Notes: a model not told the origin generated them from the sequence alone. Positions 6,294-15,362 are shown, numbered from the stretch's first letter. The stretch: DNA of 64,000 nt from Spirosoma arboris (GCF_009754945.1 NZ_WPIN01000021.1:1-64000); one strand, 5' to 3'. Program-made: numbers and translations.

Positions 6294-8792
6294 ATGCAGA
6301 CGATCAATTTCGGAATAGATTTAGGGACGACGAATTCGCTCATTGCCCGTTTTACAGGTACACAGGTAGAGGTTTTTAAGAATCCAATCGGTTTAAAAGA
6401 GACACTGCCCAGTTGTGTCGCTTTTCGTAAAGAGCGGGTGTTTGTCGGCGATAAAGCGCGCGAGTGGCTGTTGAAAGATCCACTGAACGTGTTTTCGAGC
6501 TTTAAACGCAAAATGGGCACCAGCGAAACTTACCACATTCAATCGCGTAACGAAGATATTAGTCCGATTGACCTGTCAGCACTTGTACTGAAAGAACTAA
6601 AAAACTTTATTCATACGGGCGATATACCCCAATCTATAGTCGTTACCATACCCGCCAGTTTCGATACTGTTCAAAGCAATGCGACCAAGCAGGCTGGGCT
6701 GGATGCGGGTTTCCAGGAGGTAGTTTTACTACAGGAGCCCATCGCGGCTTCGTTGGCTTACTTCAATAAATATACGACCGAAAAAGAGGCTGGTAAATGG
6801 CTGGTTTATGACCTTGGTGGCGGCACATTCGACGTAGCGTTGATTGGCATAGAGGATAATGAAATGCGCGTTCTAGATCATCAGGGCGACAATTATCTTG
6901 GTGGACTCGACTTCGATCATAGTCTGGTGATAGACGTTCTGATACCGGAACTAATCCGGCAAACTGGACTAACCGATCTAGCCAGTCAACTGCTGACCCG
7001 GAATGCCCGCTACGAAAAATTATACTACATTCTCCTGCTCAAAGCCGAAGAAGCAAAGAAAGAACTGAGCGCCCGCCTGACAACCGAAATCGAATTGACG
7101 ATTGAAGGAGAAGATGGCGACGAAATCGACGTGTTAATCACGGTTGGGCGAGAAGCCTTTAACGCCATCATTTGCGACCGGATCGACGCAACGATTAAAA
7201 TGCTGGAAACGATCATGGTGCGCAATAACCTGAGCGCCGATGACATTACGGAAATCATATTGATTGGCGGCAGTACCTATATTCCTTATGTACGAACAAC
7301 GCTGGCCGAACAAACGGGTTTGCACGTCAATACCGAAGCCGACCCGACTACGGCGGTAGCTGTTGGTGCAGCCTACTTTGCTGGAAATACACCCAGTCGG
7401 CAAGTGACAACGCCTACCGATCAGACATCTGATCTGGCCACTTCATTGCAGATTCAAACGGGTTACAGCAAAACAACCAAAGATCTGGAAGAATACATTT
7501 CAGCGAATGTGATCAACTTTCGGGATGGACTCTTTTACCGAATTACGCGCCTTGACGGTGGTTTTGATACTGCGCTACGGCCACTTACTACTCGTTTCGG
7601 TGAGTTTGTAGGCTTACTCCCCAATCGGATTAACACGTTTACGATCAGCCTCTTCGATGCGTACAACAATCCTGTGCCTGTAGAGGTCGAACCGGTTTCG
7701 ATTACGCACGGTTTATTCAGTCTCTACGGTCAGCCATTGCCTGAGGATATTTGTCTTGAGATTGATGATGTACACAATAATGCCACTCGTTGCGAATTAG
7801 TATTCAGCCGGAATAGTGTGCTGCCGCTGACGAAAACCATCTATCGGGAAATTAGTCGTACGATTCGTAAAGGTTCCGACGAAAGCCTGATTATCAATCT
7901 ACTGGAAGGTGATGCGACTCAGCATCCGAGTACCAATAAGAATATTGGCGTTATTGAGGTTCGCGCTGTCGATCTGCCCACCGATTTGATAAAAGGATCG
8001 GATGTGGAGCTTAAAATTGAGATGAGTGAATCTCGGGATGTCAAGGTCAGTATGCACCTTGGCATGACCGATCAGCAATTTGGTGAGGTTTTCAGTCCTA
8101 CCAAACGCTACGTTAGCCTGACCAAACTACGCGACGAATTAACCGAATTACGAACGCAACTCGAACTGGATTTAGAGAAGGCCCTGCAAAACGAAGATTA
8201 TGAAGCCGCTGCCCGAATGCAGGAATTGACAGATCGGGCACGAACGCTTCAGGAACAGGCAAAGGCACTACAACCGGCAGCGCTTACCGACGAGAAATAC
8301 CAACTCGACGAAGCCAAACGCAAACTGGCACGTCAGCTTTACGCCAATGGGCCAGTCAATAATCGGGTCCTGCGAACAAAAGAACGATATTATAACCTGA
8401 TGGACTCGCTCCAGTATTGGACCGATACGTTACAGGATTTCTCACCCAAACTACGCCATGACTTTCAGCAGTTAAAAGCTGATGAACCAGAAGTCATGCG
8501 GGGCAATAATTACTTTCGCGTAGAAAGTCATCATGCCAAATGTCGCCGGATATACAATAATGCGGTGTTGTATACGCCAACACTTCTAGCCCATTTCTTC
8601 CATATATACGCCAATCAAACACCCGAAGAGTATACTGACTACCAACGGGCACAGGCCGAAATCAAACGGGGTGAAAAAGCGCTCGATCGGCAGAATAATG
8701 ACGAATTGCGGGGTGTGTTGCTCAATTTGTTCGGTTTGACTAAAAACAGTGAAGCTATTGAAACTAAAATTAGAGGTACTGGACTGGGTTAA
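6294..8792 (+). CDS. Atypical Hsp70 family protein with C-terminal UVR-like motif
   Basis: An 832-residue Hsp70, longer than DnaK (about 640). The N-terminal ATPase domain (about 1-370) is intact: IDLGTTNS, EPIAASLAYF, VYDLGGGTFDV and IILIGGSTYIP. Residues about 400-610 look like a diverged beta substrate-binding domain (segments such as VINFRDGLFYRITRL and IGVIEVRAVDLP). From about 615 the protein is charged and helical; LEKALQNEDYEAAARMQEL (about 625-645) resembles the UVR motif of UvrB, UvrC, ClpC and McsA. The C-terminus lacks the DnaK lid tail. It lies between a GrpE-like gene and a tail-anchored protein gene, so it is likely a specialised chaperone and not the housekeeping DnaK. Confidence 0.88.
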   Translation: MQTINFGIDLGTTNSLIARFTGTQVEVFKNPIGLKETLPSCVAFRKERVFVGDKAREWLLKDPLNVFSSFKRKMGTSETYHIQSRNEDISPIDLSALVLKELKNFIHTGDIPQSIVVTIPASFDTVQSNATKQAGLDAGFQEVVLLQEPIAASLAYFNKYTTEKEAGKWLVYDLGGGTFDVALIGIEDNEMRVLDHQGDNYLGGLDFDHSLVIDVLIPELIRQTGLTDLASQLLTRNARYEKLYYILLLKAEEAKKELSARLTTEIELTIEGEDGDEIDVLITVGREAFNAIICDRIDATIKMLETIMVRNNLSADDITEIILIGGSTYIPYVRTTLAEQTGLHVNTEADPTTAVAVGAAYFAGNTPSRQVTTPTDQTSDLATSLQIQTGYSKTTKDLEEYISANVINFRDGLFYRITRLDGGFDTALRPLTTRFGEFVGLLPNRINTFTISLFDAYNNPVPVEVEPVSITHGLFSLYGQPLPEDICLEIDDVHNNATRCELVFSRNSVLPLTKTIYREISRTIRKGSDESLIINLLEGDATQHPSTNKNIGVIEVRAVDLPTDLIKGSDVELKIEMSESRDVKVSMHLGMTDQQFGEVFSPTKRYVSLTKLRDELTELRTQLELDLEKALQNEDYEAAARMQELTDRARTLQEQAKALQPAALTDEKYQLDEAKRKLARQLYANGPVNNRVLRTKERYYNLMDSLQYWTDTLQDFSPKLRHDFQQLKADEPEVMRGNNYFRVESHHAKCRRIYNNAVLYTPTLLAHFFHIYANQTPEEYTDYQRAQAEIKRGEKALDRQNNDELRGVLLNLFGLTKNSEAIETKIRGTGLG

Positions 8793-8807
8793 CTGCTGCT
8801 TTCGACT

Positions 8808-9689
8808 ATGTCTTATCAATCGCCTTTACATTTATTAGATAGCCTGCAGATTCAGCCTGATCAGCTAAACCCGGCTGGTCTGATTCAAATACGGAAAAAA
8901 TTACTGGCGGAGTTCAATTTAACCGCTGCCATTACCATTTCGGTAGGTGATAAGCAGTACACGAAAGATGAAGCGCTAAAAGCTATTGATCAGCTAAAAG
9001 AAGTACAGTACCTGAATGATCATGCTGTTATTTTTCAGGATAAATCTTTACTCGCATGGCTTGAACACCCGACGACGGCAGCTTTCCCAGCTCAATCGAT
9101 TAGTAAACTACGTTGGAGCGGCCAGCAAAATCCTTTTTTTGATGAAATTCTGGCAGAAGCACTAGAAACCTATTGTTCATTCCTACTGAAGCATCGACAG
9201 TTTTCAATGATTAAAGAGCCCTTGTCAGTAGCCATGTCGTTACCTGTTCAATGGCAATATGGCGTTCAGGAGATTATTTACAAGCAGATAAAAGATATAA
9301 CAGCGCTCATTGACGAAGCCCAGAAAAGACCTGATCACAAACAGGATCGGGAAATCTTTGGCTTTATTGTGTACGGTAATTGGGCTGATTTATTAAATAG
9401 CCTGCCCGAAGAATCGTTTTGGCGCATCATCAATGACTACTGCGTTGCGGCAGTAAACTATACCGTTGTCGTTCAACACAATCAACGGCACTTTGTCTAT
9501 GAAATTACGCATCAGCTCGTTCGAATCAATTGTGATTCAGGGCTTAAAACAACCATACAGAACAACTACCAGATATACAAAGAGAACTACCATACGAAGA
9601 CTAAATCAAAAAATAAAAACTGGTCTTCCTGGTGGTTCTGGGCTTTGATTGTGCTTGCGCAAGCCCTGGCTAGATCTTGTGATAACTAA
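8808..9689 (+). CDS. Tail-anchored protein of unknown function, Hsp70 module
   Basis: A 293-residue protein I do not recognise. It is mostly helical and polar, with a lysine-rich stretch (TKTKSKNKN) followed by one hydrophobic segment at the very end (about residues 270-287, WSSWWFWALIVLAQALA). This suggests a C-terminal membrane anchor with the bulk in the cytoplasm. It starts 15 bases after the Hsp70 stop and is probably co-transcribed. It may bring the Hsp70 to the membrane or be its client adaptor; both are inferences from position. Confidence 0.6.
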   Translation: MSYQSPLHLLDSLQIQPDQLNPAGLIQIRKKLLAEFNLTAAITISVGDKQYTKDEALKAIDQLKEVQYLNDHAVIFQDKSLLAWLEHPTTAAFPAQSISKLRWSGQQNPFFDEILAEALETYCSFLLKHRQFSMIKEPLSVAMSLPVQWQYGVQEIIYKQIKDITALIDEAQKRPDHKQDREIFGFIVYGNWADLLNSLPEESFWRIINDYCVAAVNYTVVVQHNQRHFVYEITHQLVRINCDSGLKTTIQNNYQIYKENYHTKTKSKNKNWSSWWFWALIVLAQALARSCDN

Positions 9690-9755
9690 CTCCCAATAAT
9701 CCATAAACCAGTAAGTTCTGTTTATCTTTAGCCCCGAAACTTTCTTCTCGTATTC

Positions 9756-10568
9756 ATGCTGGCATTTCGCCTGGGATTTTTAGACATTGGTTGGCTCGAC
9801 CTGCTCGACATTGGGCTGGTCGCTCTGTTAATTTACCAAATTTACAACCTCGTTCGGGGGAGTGTTGCCAGTCGGGTATTTATAGGATATCTGCTCGTAT
9901 ACCTGGCTTATTTGCTGGTGAAGGCGCTCGGACTGAATCTGATGACGACCATTCTGGAGTATTTCATCAGTGTAGGCGCCCTGGCCTTAATCATTATCTT
10001 TCAACACGAAATTCGACGCTTTCTGCTGCTTATCGGCAAATCGACCAACCTAACGAACAGCCGTCTGTTTAGGCGCTGGCTGCTCCGTGATAATGAAACG
10101 GTAGAAACACAAACACCGCTAAAGCCCATTCTGGATACCTGCAAAGCGCTAAGTGGCGAATTTTCGGGCGGATTGCTTGTACTACAGAAGAACGACGATC
10201 TGGAAAAATTTGCGCAATCGGGCGAAGTTATTGATGCCGAAATATCAAAACCTCTTCTCCTCGCTATTTTCAGCCAGTATAGTCCGTTGCATGATGGTGC
10301 TGTTATTATTAGCGATGGGCGAATACGAGCCGCTCGCTGTATTCTGCCTGTATCTGAAGATGATGAATTGCCGCCCTCGCTGGGTTTCCGCCACCGAGCG
10401 GCTCTGGGCATGAGTGAAGCTACAGACGCAGCCGTCATTGCGGTTTCAGAAGAGAGTGGGCGTCTATCGCTGGCCCTTAATGGCGAGTTATTTACGAACC
10501 TGAGCCAACCTGAGTTAGAGAGCCGCCTGGAAAACTACCTGCGGGAGCCTGGCGTAAAAGCCATATAA
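9756..10568 (+). CDS. cdaA: Diadenylate cyclase CdaA
   Basis: A 270-residue c-di-AMP synthase of the membrane type. Three hydrophobic helices fill residues about 10-85, then a DAC domain follows. The catalytic DGA motif is at D180 (LHDGAVII) and the RHR motif at 212-214 (GFRHRAALGMSE). It makes c-di-AMP from two ATP at the inner face of the membrane; in known bacteria the signal controls potassium, osmotic balance and wall homeostasis. The usual CdaR partner is not adjacent. It is 66 bases downstream of the Hsp70 module. Confidence 0.93.
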   Translation: MLAFRLGFLDIGWLDLLDIGLVALLIYQIYNLVRGSVASRVFIGYLLVYLAYLLVKALGLNLMTTILEYFISVGALALIIIFQHEIRRFLLLIGKSTNLTNSRLFRRWLLRDNETVETQTPLKPILDTCKALSGEFSGGLLVLQKNDDLEKFAQSGEVIDAEISKPLLLAIFSQYSPLHDGAVIISDGRIRAARCILPVSEDDELPPSLGFRHRAALGMSEATDAAVIAVSEESGRLSLALNGELFTNLSQPELESRLENYLREPGVKAI

Positions 10569-10569
10569 A

Positions 10570-10605
10570 TAAGAAAGGGGGCGTAAGCTTACACCCCCTT
10601 TCTTA
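10570..10605. terminator. Bidirectional terminator between cdaA and the DUF4332 gene
   Basis: Arms TAAGAAAGGGGG (70-81) and its exact complement (94-105) close around a short loop, flanked by A/T-rich ends on both sides. The two genes converge here and the right arm contains the stop codon of the minus-strand gene. Confidence 0.8.
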
Positions 10606-11010
10606 ATATTCCAGCATTCTGGGCAGACTTTTGGCCTGCTCCACAAAATCCCCAATTTGCTCAACTGAGGGTGGTCGTTGTGTAAACTGCCGAACACTGT
10701 TAATTTGAATCAGTTTAGCGTGCAGGTTTTCAGCTGATCGTTGAGCCAGTTCTTTTACGGTATCAACACCAGCTTCTTCCATAAGGTCGCTGTAGACCCG
10801 TCCAATGCCTTTGATACGGGCTAGATCAGCCCGGTTGGCCAGCTCCAAAATGATGGTTCCATCAACACCACTCGCAACAGATAGTTCTTTGCGATCTTTT
10901 GGTGTTTTGGTTGCTTCGAGCAGTGAGTCACCATCACTAATGCCTTGTGCCTTCAGGGCATTCAGAACGGCGTCGGTAATGCCACGTAGTTCTCCTAATG
11001 TAAGGCTCAT
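10603..11010 (-). CDS. DUF4332 helix-hairpin-helix protein
   Basis: A 135-residue protein with two helix-hairpin-helix-like units: ITDAVLNALKAQGISDGDSLL near the start and ARIKGIGRVYSDLMEEAGVDTVKEL in the middle, the pattern of DUF4332. This fold suggests nucleic acid or protein binding, but no function is established. The start at 11010 (MSLTLGELRG) was chosen over an upstream ATG at 11037 because similarity begins there. Confidence 0.8.
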   Translation of the reverse strand: MSLTLGELRGITDAVLNALKAQGISDGDSLLEATKTPKDRKELSVASGVDGTIILELANRADLARIKGIGRVYSDLMEEAGVDTVKELAQRSAENLHAKLIQINSVRQFTQRPPSVEQIGDFVEQAKSLPRMLEY

Positions 11011-11075
11011 GAAGAAAAGTTGAGGATTAGAATACAAAGGCAGTCTGACCTTCAGACCGACCGCTTAATACATTT

Positions 11076-11252
11076 TTAATGGACAAGGTACTTCCTTCGG
11101 ATATCATTCAAAAGAAATTTCTTTTGAGCGGTAAAGCTTTCCGGATGCATGTAACTGAATTCACGCTTCCATTCACTAAACCGGGCTGACTCACTTTTCT
11201 GGAACAGTTCCGCGTCGATTTTCTTTTGACTTAAGTACGCTTCAAAGGTCAT
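11076..11252 (-). CDS. Small conserved charged protein
   Basis: A 58-residue soluble protein starting MTFEAYLSQKKID, rich in Lys, Glu, Phe and Tyr, and ending in NDIRRKYLVH. No domain name is known to me, but its clean start and charge pattern look like a real gene, and I have the impression that similar short proteins occur widely in Bacteroidota. The track start 33 bases upstream adds a Cys-rich stretch that looks non-coding. Confidence 0.6.
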   Translation of the reverse strand: MTFEAYLSQKKIDAELFQKSESARFSEWKREFSYMHPESFTAQKKFLLNDIRRKYLVH

Positions 11253-11426
11253 GTAGTGCTGCCATTTTAACCGAAAACAACACAAATAAAGTAATCAAAC
11301 TACTCCTAAAAAACAGTTATCCTGCATAAAATGACAAAATGGCTGATAGACAACGGGGTTATCAGCTTAAAATTTCTCTGGAACAAATCGTGATAGCTAC
11401 TTCAACTTTACGTAATAACTTATCTT

Positions 11427-12476
11427 ATGGATACGCAATTTGTGACATTCTCCGACACGGCTTCGCAGCCAGGTGGGGCATCTGAGCAGGATGCAGCCTT
11501 ACTGGATGCTTATTCGACTACCGTTGTAAGCGTAGCTAAAAAAGTCAGCCAGTCTGTTGTTCAGATAAAGGTTAGCGGGCGAACAACAGCGAATCAGGAA
11601 AGTCGGAATCCAGGCCCTCCGCAACGACGGGCACCCGGTGGGGGCGATGCAGACGGTGGTACAGGCTCTGGTTTTATTATCTCTACCGATGGCTATATCA
11701 TTACCAATAACCATGTTGTGGCTGGGGCTACGAAAATTACGGTTTCCCTACCGGATTCCCGCGATTATGAGGCTACCCTCATTGGTCGTGACCCTTCTAC
11801 CGATATAGCCGTTATTAAAATCTATGCTGATGGCCTAAAAGCCATTCGTTTTACCGACTCAAAGCAGGTGCAGGTAGGGCAAATTGCTATTGCTATCGGC
11901 AACCCATATGGGTTTCAATATTCGCTGACGGCGGGTGTTGTGAGTGCTCTCGGTAGAACGTTACGGTCTGAATCAGGGCGATTGATCGACGATGTAATCC
12001 AGACGGATGCGTCGTTAAATCCAGGCAATTCGGGTGGCCCTTTGGTCAACTCAAGCGGTGATGTTATTGGGGTAAACACAGCTGTCATTCTACCTGCGCA
12101 GGGGATTTGCTTTGCGGTATCGTCGAACCTGACGGCTTTAGTAGCTGGCAAGCTCATTATGCACGGTCGCGTACGACGAGGCTATCTCGGCATTGGTGGT
12201 CAGCTTATTAACCTTACTGAGCGCATCAAACAATACAACCAACTTACGGCAAAAACAGGCGTAATGGTTGCTAGTGTGGAGCCTGATGGTATAGCCGGTA
12301 ATGGTGAACTGATGCAGGGCGATATTATTGTCAGTTTCAATGGGCACCCCGTGACAAGTGTTGATGACCTCCATCTGCTGCTAACGGATGATACCATTGG
12401 CCAGAAAATTCCCGTTACGATTCTTCGTCAAAATCGACAGAAAGCAATTACAGTAACGCCAGGTGAAATGAAGTGA
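11427..12476 (+). CDS. HtrA/DegP-like serine protease with PDZ domain, no signal peptide
   Basis: A 349-residue S1C family protease. The catalytic triad is H96 (NNHVVAG), D126 (STDIAVIK) and S202 (GNSGGPL). A single PDZ domain follows (about 245-345; RRGYLGIGG, GIAGNGELMQGDIIVSFNG). HtrA proteases degrade misfolded proteins in the periplasm, but this N-terminus is polar (MDTQFVTFSDTASQPGG) with no signal peptide or membrane helix, so it may act in the cytoplasm. A Pro/Gly/Arg-rich linker (about 60-80) precedes the protease domain. Confidence 0.88.
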   Translation: MDTQFVTFSDTASQPGGASEQDAALLDAYSTTVVSVAKKVSQSVVQIKVSGRTTANQESRNPGPPQRRAPGGGDADGGTGSGFIISTDGYIITNNHVVAGATKITVSLPDSRDYEATLIGRDPSTDIAVIKIYADGLKAIRFTDSKQVQVGQIAIAIGNPYGFQYSLTAGVVSALGRTLRSESGRLIDDVIQTDASLNPGNSGGPLVNSSGDVIGVNTAVILPAQGICFAVSSNLTALVAGKLIMHGRVRRGYLGIGGQLINLTERIKQYNQLTAKTGVMVASVEPDGIAGNGELMQGDIIVSFNGHPVTSVDDLHLLLTDDTIGQKIPVTILRQNRQKAITVTPGEMK

Positions 12477-12490
12477 CTAGTAAAAAGGCT

Positions 12491-12552
12491 AAACGCAGAG
12501 ATACGGAGAGTGTGGAGTTAATAATCTCTGTGCTCTCCGTATTTCTGCGTTT
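12491..12552. repeat. Inverted repeat with 20-bp arms
   Basis: Arms 12491-12510 and 12533-12552 with one mismatch, sequence AAACGCAGAGATACGGAGAG. It lies between two convergent genes and could terminate both, although there is no long T run. Confidence 0.65.
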
Positions 12553-12560
12553 AATAACCT

Positions 12561-13505
12561 TTACTCTTTGGGTAGTATAAGCGGGTGAAATCGTAGTCCC
12601 TTTACACGGTTGAATTCCAGCGATGGGGCCGGAATTTTAAAAAACTGTGCCGTACCAATGAATCGTTGAAGCGATGGAGAGAATGTACCAATACGCGATA
12701 GATCAGCGTCGGGTGAGATAAAGAATTGGCGGTAGCGGGTGAATTTCACTTCGTTCCCATCTTTATCAAACGTCACAGGATTTTCGTGTCCACCCGTCAT
12801 ACCGCTCCCGCTATAGCCTAAATCCAGATTAAGCCAGCGTGGAAAATCCGGGCCAACCGGCAACACCGACGCTAGATTGACCGAGAACCAATACTGCTGC
12901 CCATTGTAATCTTTGAGCATTTGCTGCCCTGTCGTTTTACCCAATAAATTCGGGCGATAAGGCGGGAAAATCGTTTTCCGAAAACCGTATTTCATACTCA
13001 CCACCTGCTGACCCGGCCCGAACTGCTGCCCCATAAACAGAGCCGTTCCGGCAACATTGGCCAACATATCCCCTTTCGAAAAACCCCAACCTTCAGCGTG
13101 GCCATCGTAGACTTCAAGGGTGGTTTGAAATAACAGCGCAAGCAAACCGCCCGTCAGGATACTGGCTCGTTCATCAACTCCACTCCAGCGCATCAATTCG
13201 TAGCCCCCCCGGCTCATGCAATAAGCCGTGGCCGCATGGCCAACTTTGTCCATCTGGAGCCACTCTCCATTATCGTTAAAGCTATGAAAAGGGACTTTTT
13301 TCTTATACCATTGCTTTCGCAGCATTAGCAATGTAATGGTATAAAAAGCCGCTGTACCTACTAAAACACCAATAAATCGACCCTGATTAATGCCCGATTG
13401 GTCGGGGATGACCGGCGGAGCGGGCATTGGCTGTGCCTGAATAGCCTGACAGAGCATAAGCCAACATAAGGCAATCCATCCTGCGCTCCGAATCTGGTTC
13501 TTCAT
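12561..13505 (-). CDS. DUF2279 domain secreted or periplasmic protein
   Basis: A 314-residue protein with a signal peptide (about 1-24, ending AIQAQ) and a further hydrophobic segment at about 44-61. Conserved-looking stretches MDKVGHAATAYCMSRGGYE, FQTTLEVYDGHAEGWGFSKGD and ANVAGTALF match the DUF2279 (YfiM-like) family of envelope proteins of unknown role. Aromatic-rich C-terminal half suggests an outer membrane or surface location. It stands alone between inverted repeats. Confidence 0.8.
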   Translation of the reverse strand: MKNQIRSAGWIALCWLMLCQAIQAQPMPAPPVIPDQSGINQGRFIGVLVGTAAFYTITLLMLRKQWYKKKVPFHSFNDNGEWLQMDKVGHAATAYCMSRGGYELMRWSGVDERASILTGGLLALLFQTTLEVYDGHAEGWGFSKGDMLANVAGTALFMGQQFGPGQQVVSMKYGFRKTIFPPYRPNLLGKTTGQQMLKDYNGQQYWFSVNLASVLPVGPDFPRWLNLDLGYSGSGMTGGHENPVTFDKDGNEVKFTRYRQFFISPDADLSRIGTFSPSLQRFIGTAQFFKIPAPSLEFNRVKGLRFHPLILPKE

Positions 13506-13537
13506 CCGCCAAAAGTACCCAACACTGCTTATTTTTT

Positions 13538-13608
13538 GACAGGATTTACAGGATAAAACAGGATTTTTCTTCTAGTCTTACATCCTGTTTTATCCTGTAA
13601 ATCCTGTC
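13538..13608. repeat. CAGGAT-family inverted repeat, copy 1
   Basis: Perfect 27-bp arms at 13538-13564 and 13582-13608. Each arm has three CAGGAT units spaced by short A/T stretches. Near-identical copies occur at 19839-19907 and 27687-27766, and a diverged one at 15368-15447. Confidence 0.85.
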
Positions 13609-13655
13609 GAAAAGTCTTTTAGCTGTAGCTTTGCATCAAATTCATTACCTACTTC

Positions 13656-15362
13656 ATGAACCTCGTTCCTTCTCCTCCCCTCACCCGCGCACAGGAATCG
13701 CGCGTGGCCATTGAGCGACTATATATTACTATGCGCCATTTGTTCAATCGGGGATTTTATAAACCATCAGGCGTATCTGGTGAAGAGATCCGACGGGCTC
13801 TACTTACCCTTCAACCCGAAATTTATGGGTTGGTCGGCGATCCGCAACGCGTTGAATTAGATGGTCTTGTCTATGTTATGGATCGACTTCCGAAAGGCAT
13901 AGAAGCGTGTCGGGTTATTTCGCTGGCTTCGCGGGAAGGGTTTGAACATTCTCATTTTCCGGTGCTGGTACCCGCTAAACGTCGTCGAAACTGTTACCGT
14001 ATCGACAGCGAACAAATGGTAATCGAAGTAACCAATGGCCGTAGCGAAATCTACGATATTCTGACCCACCTAACATTTATGTTTATGGAAGCCGATAAAA
14101 TTCGGCGCAACGCTTTCCAGGAAAAAGGTGGTCGAATTCGTGAATGGGAGAAATTGGAAGCCATCATTCAGTCGGGAGGCACGGTAAACGACGATGAGCG
14201 TGAATTAGCGCTTACCTATCTGAGTTCTATTTTGGGCCGAACTTTTGAAGAAACTCAGCAGGCATATAGTCGATTTGAGGAAACAGCGGGGACAAACAAT
14301 GGCTTGTTTCAGATCGTGTATGGATTAGGCAGCGTATCAATGCGTGAGGTTGGCGAACCGAAACTGGGTCGCGAAATTAACTTCACCCCCATGCTTCGGG
14401 AGCGCGTCGGTCAACACTTGTATGGCGAACGTTGGGCCACCCGTCTGAAGCAATACATTTGGGAGCATAATTTACAGGAACGCCCAATCCATATCATCAG
14501 TGCCAATCCGCACAGCGTTATGAATTGTCTGTATGCATCCGGTGCGTTGGCAGACACAACGACCTGGGATAATCTGTACGACCTGGCGTTAAAATTAAGT
14601 CAGCCCGCTCAGCGAGAACTTCGAAAGCGAGTCATTGAGTACGCCAAAGAACATGGTATGCACGTACTGGAAGATATAGCCGGTACTAGTTTGATGGTCC
14701 AATTAATTGATACAGCTCATCTGGACGCGACACAATTATCAACAGAAATTGCCCACGATCCAGAACATATTCGAGCTGCTCAACCGCTACTTCTAGTGAT
14801 GGATTACGCGTTCGGTGAGCAGGCATTTGAAACAATGGACGAGCTGTTGAAACCCTACGAACACAATGAAAAATCGGCTCCCTTGAACGTAGCGTCGATA
14901 TCAGTGGTCGGAAAAGCGGGTATCCTGACTGGTGAAAAAGGCGATCTGATGATTCCTACCTCACACATATTTGAAGGTACAGCCGACAATTATCCGCTGG
15001 ATAATGATTTCAGCAAAGAGGATTTTGAGGGGCATGGCATCGACGTGTACGAAGGAGCTATGATTACAGTATTGGGCACCTCCCTGCAAAACAAAGATGT
15101 ATTGAGTTATTTCCGAAATTCCTCCTGGAAAGCCATTGGCCTGGAAATGGAAGGGGCTCATTATCAGAAAGCCATTCAGGCTCAGTCGAAAATCAGGGGC
15201 AGCGTTCCGACTAACATCAAAGTACGTTATGCTTATTATGCGTCTGATAATCCGCTACTTACGGGTGCTACATTGGCATCAGGAAGCCTCGGTACTCTGG
15301 GTGTGAAACCTACGTATCTGATTACGATGAAATGCCTGGAGAAAATTTTCCAGGCAGAATAA
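13656..15362 (+). CDS. Large conserved protein with nucleoside-phosphorylase-like C-terminus
   Basis: A 568-residue soluble protein with no signal peptide. It may belong to a Bacteroidota domain-of-unknown-function family (possibly DUF6909, not certain). The C-terminal 200 residues look like a nucleoside phosphorylase or AMP nucleosidase fold: DYAFGEQAFETMDELL, SVVGKAGILTGEKGDLMIPT, and GLEMEGAHY, which resembles the MEG purine-ribose motif of that superfamily. The N-terminal 370 residues are helical and unrecognised. A promoter-like TAGCTTTG lies at 13626-13633. It may act on nucleotides, by inference only. Confidence 0.7.
   Translation: MNLVPSPPLTRAQESRVAIERLYITMRHLFNRGFYKPSGVSGEEIRRALLTLQPEIYGLVGDPQRVELDGLVYVMDRLPKGIEACRVISLASREGFEHSHFPVLVPAKRRRNCYRIDSEQMVIEVTNGRSEIYDILTHLTFMFMEADKIRRNAFQEKGGRIREWEKLEAIIQSGGTVNDDERELALTYLSSILGRTFEETQQAYSRFEETAGTNNGLFQIVYGLGSVSMREVGEPKLGREINFTPMLRERVGQHLYGERWATRLKQYIWEHNLQERPIHIISANPHSVMNCLYASGALADTTTWDNLYDLALKLSQPAQRELRKRVIEYAKEHGMHVLEDIAGTSLMVQLIDTAHLDATQLSTEIAHDPEHIRAAQPLLLVMDYAFGEQAFETMDELLKPYEHNEKSAPLNVASISVVGKAGILTGEKGDLMIPTSHIFEGTADNYPLDNDFSKEDFEGHGIDVYEGAMITVLGTSLQNKDVLSYFRNSSWKAIGLEMEGAHYQKAIQAQSKIRGSVPTNIKVRYAYYASDNPLLTGATLASGSLGTLGVKPTYLITMKCLEKIFQAE

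Noticed and set aside
13510..13517. TACTTTTG as promoter of the DUF2279 gene
   Set aside because: It would place the start of transcription at the ATG itself, making the RNA leaderless; no -33 box was found.
13538..13608. CAGGAT repeat as a riboswitch or CRISPR
   Set aside because: It is a simple palindrome with no regular spacers, and it sits after gene ends or between operon genes, with no ligand-type conserved core.
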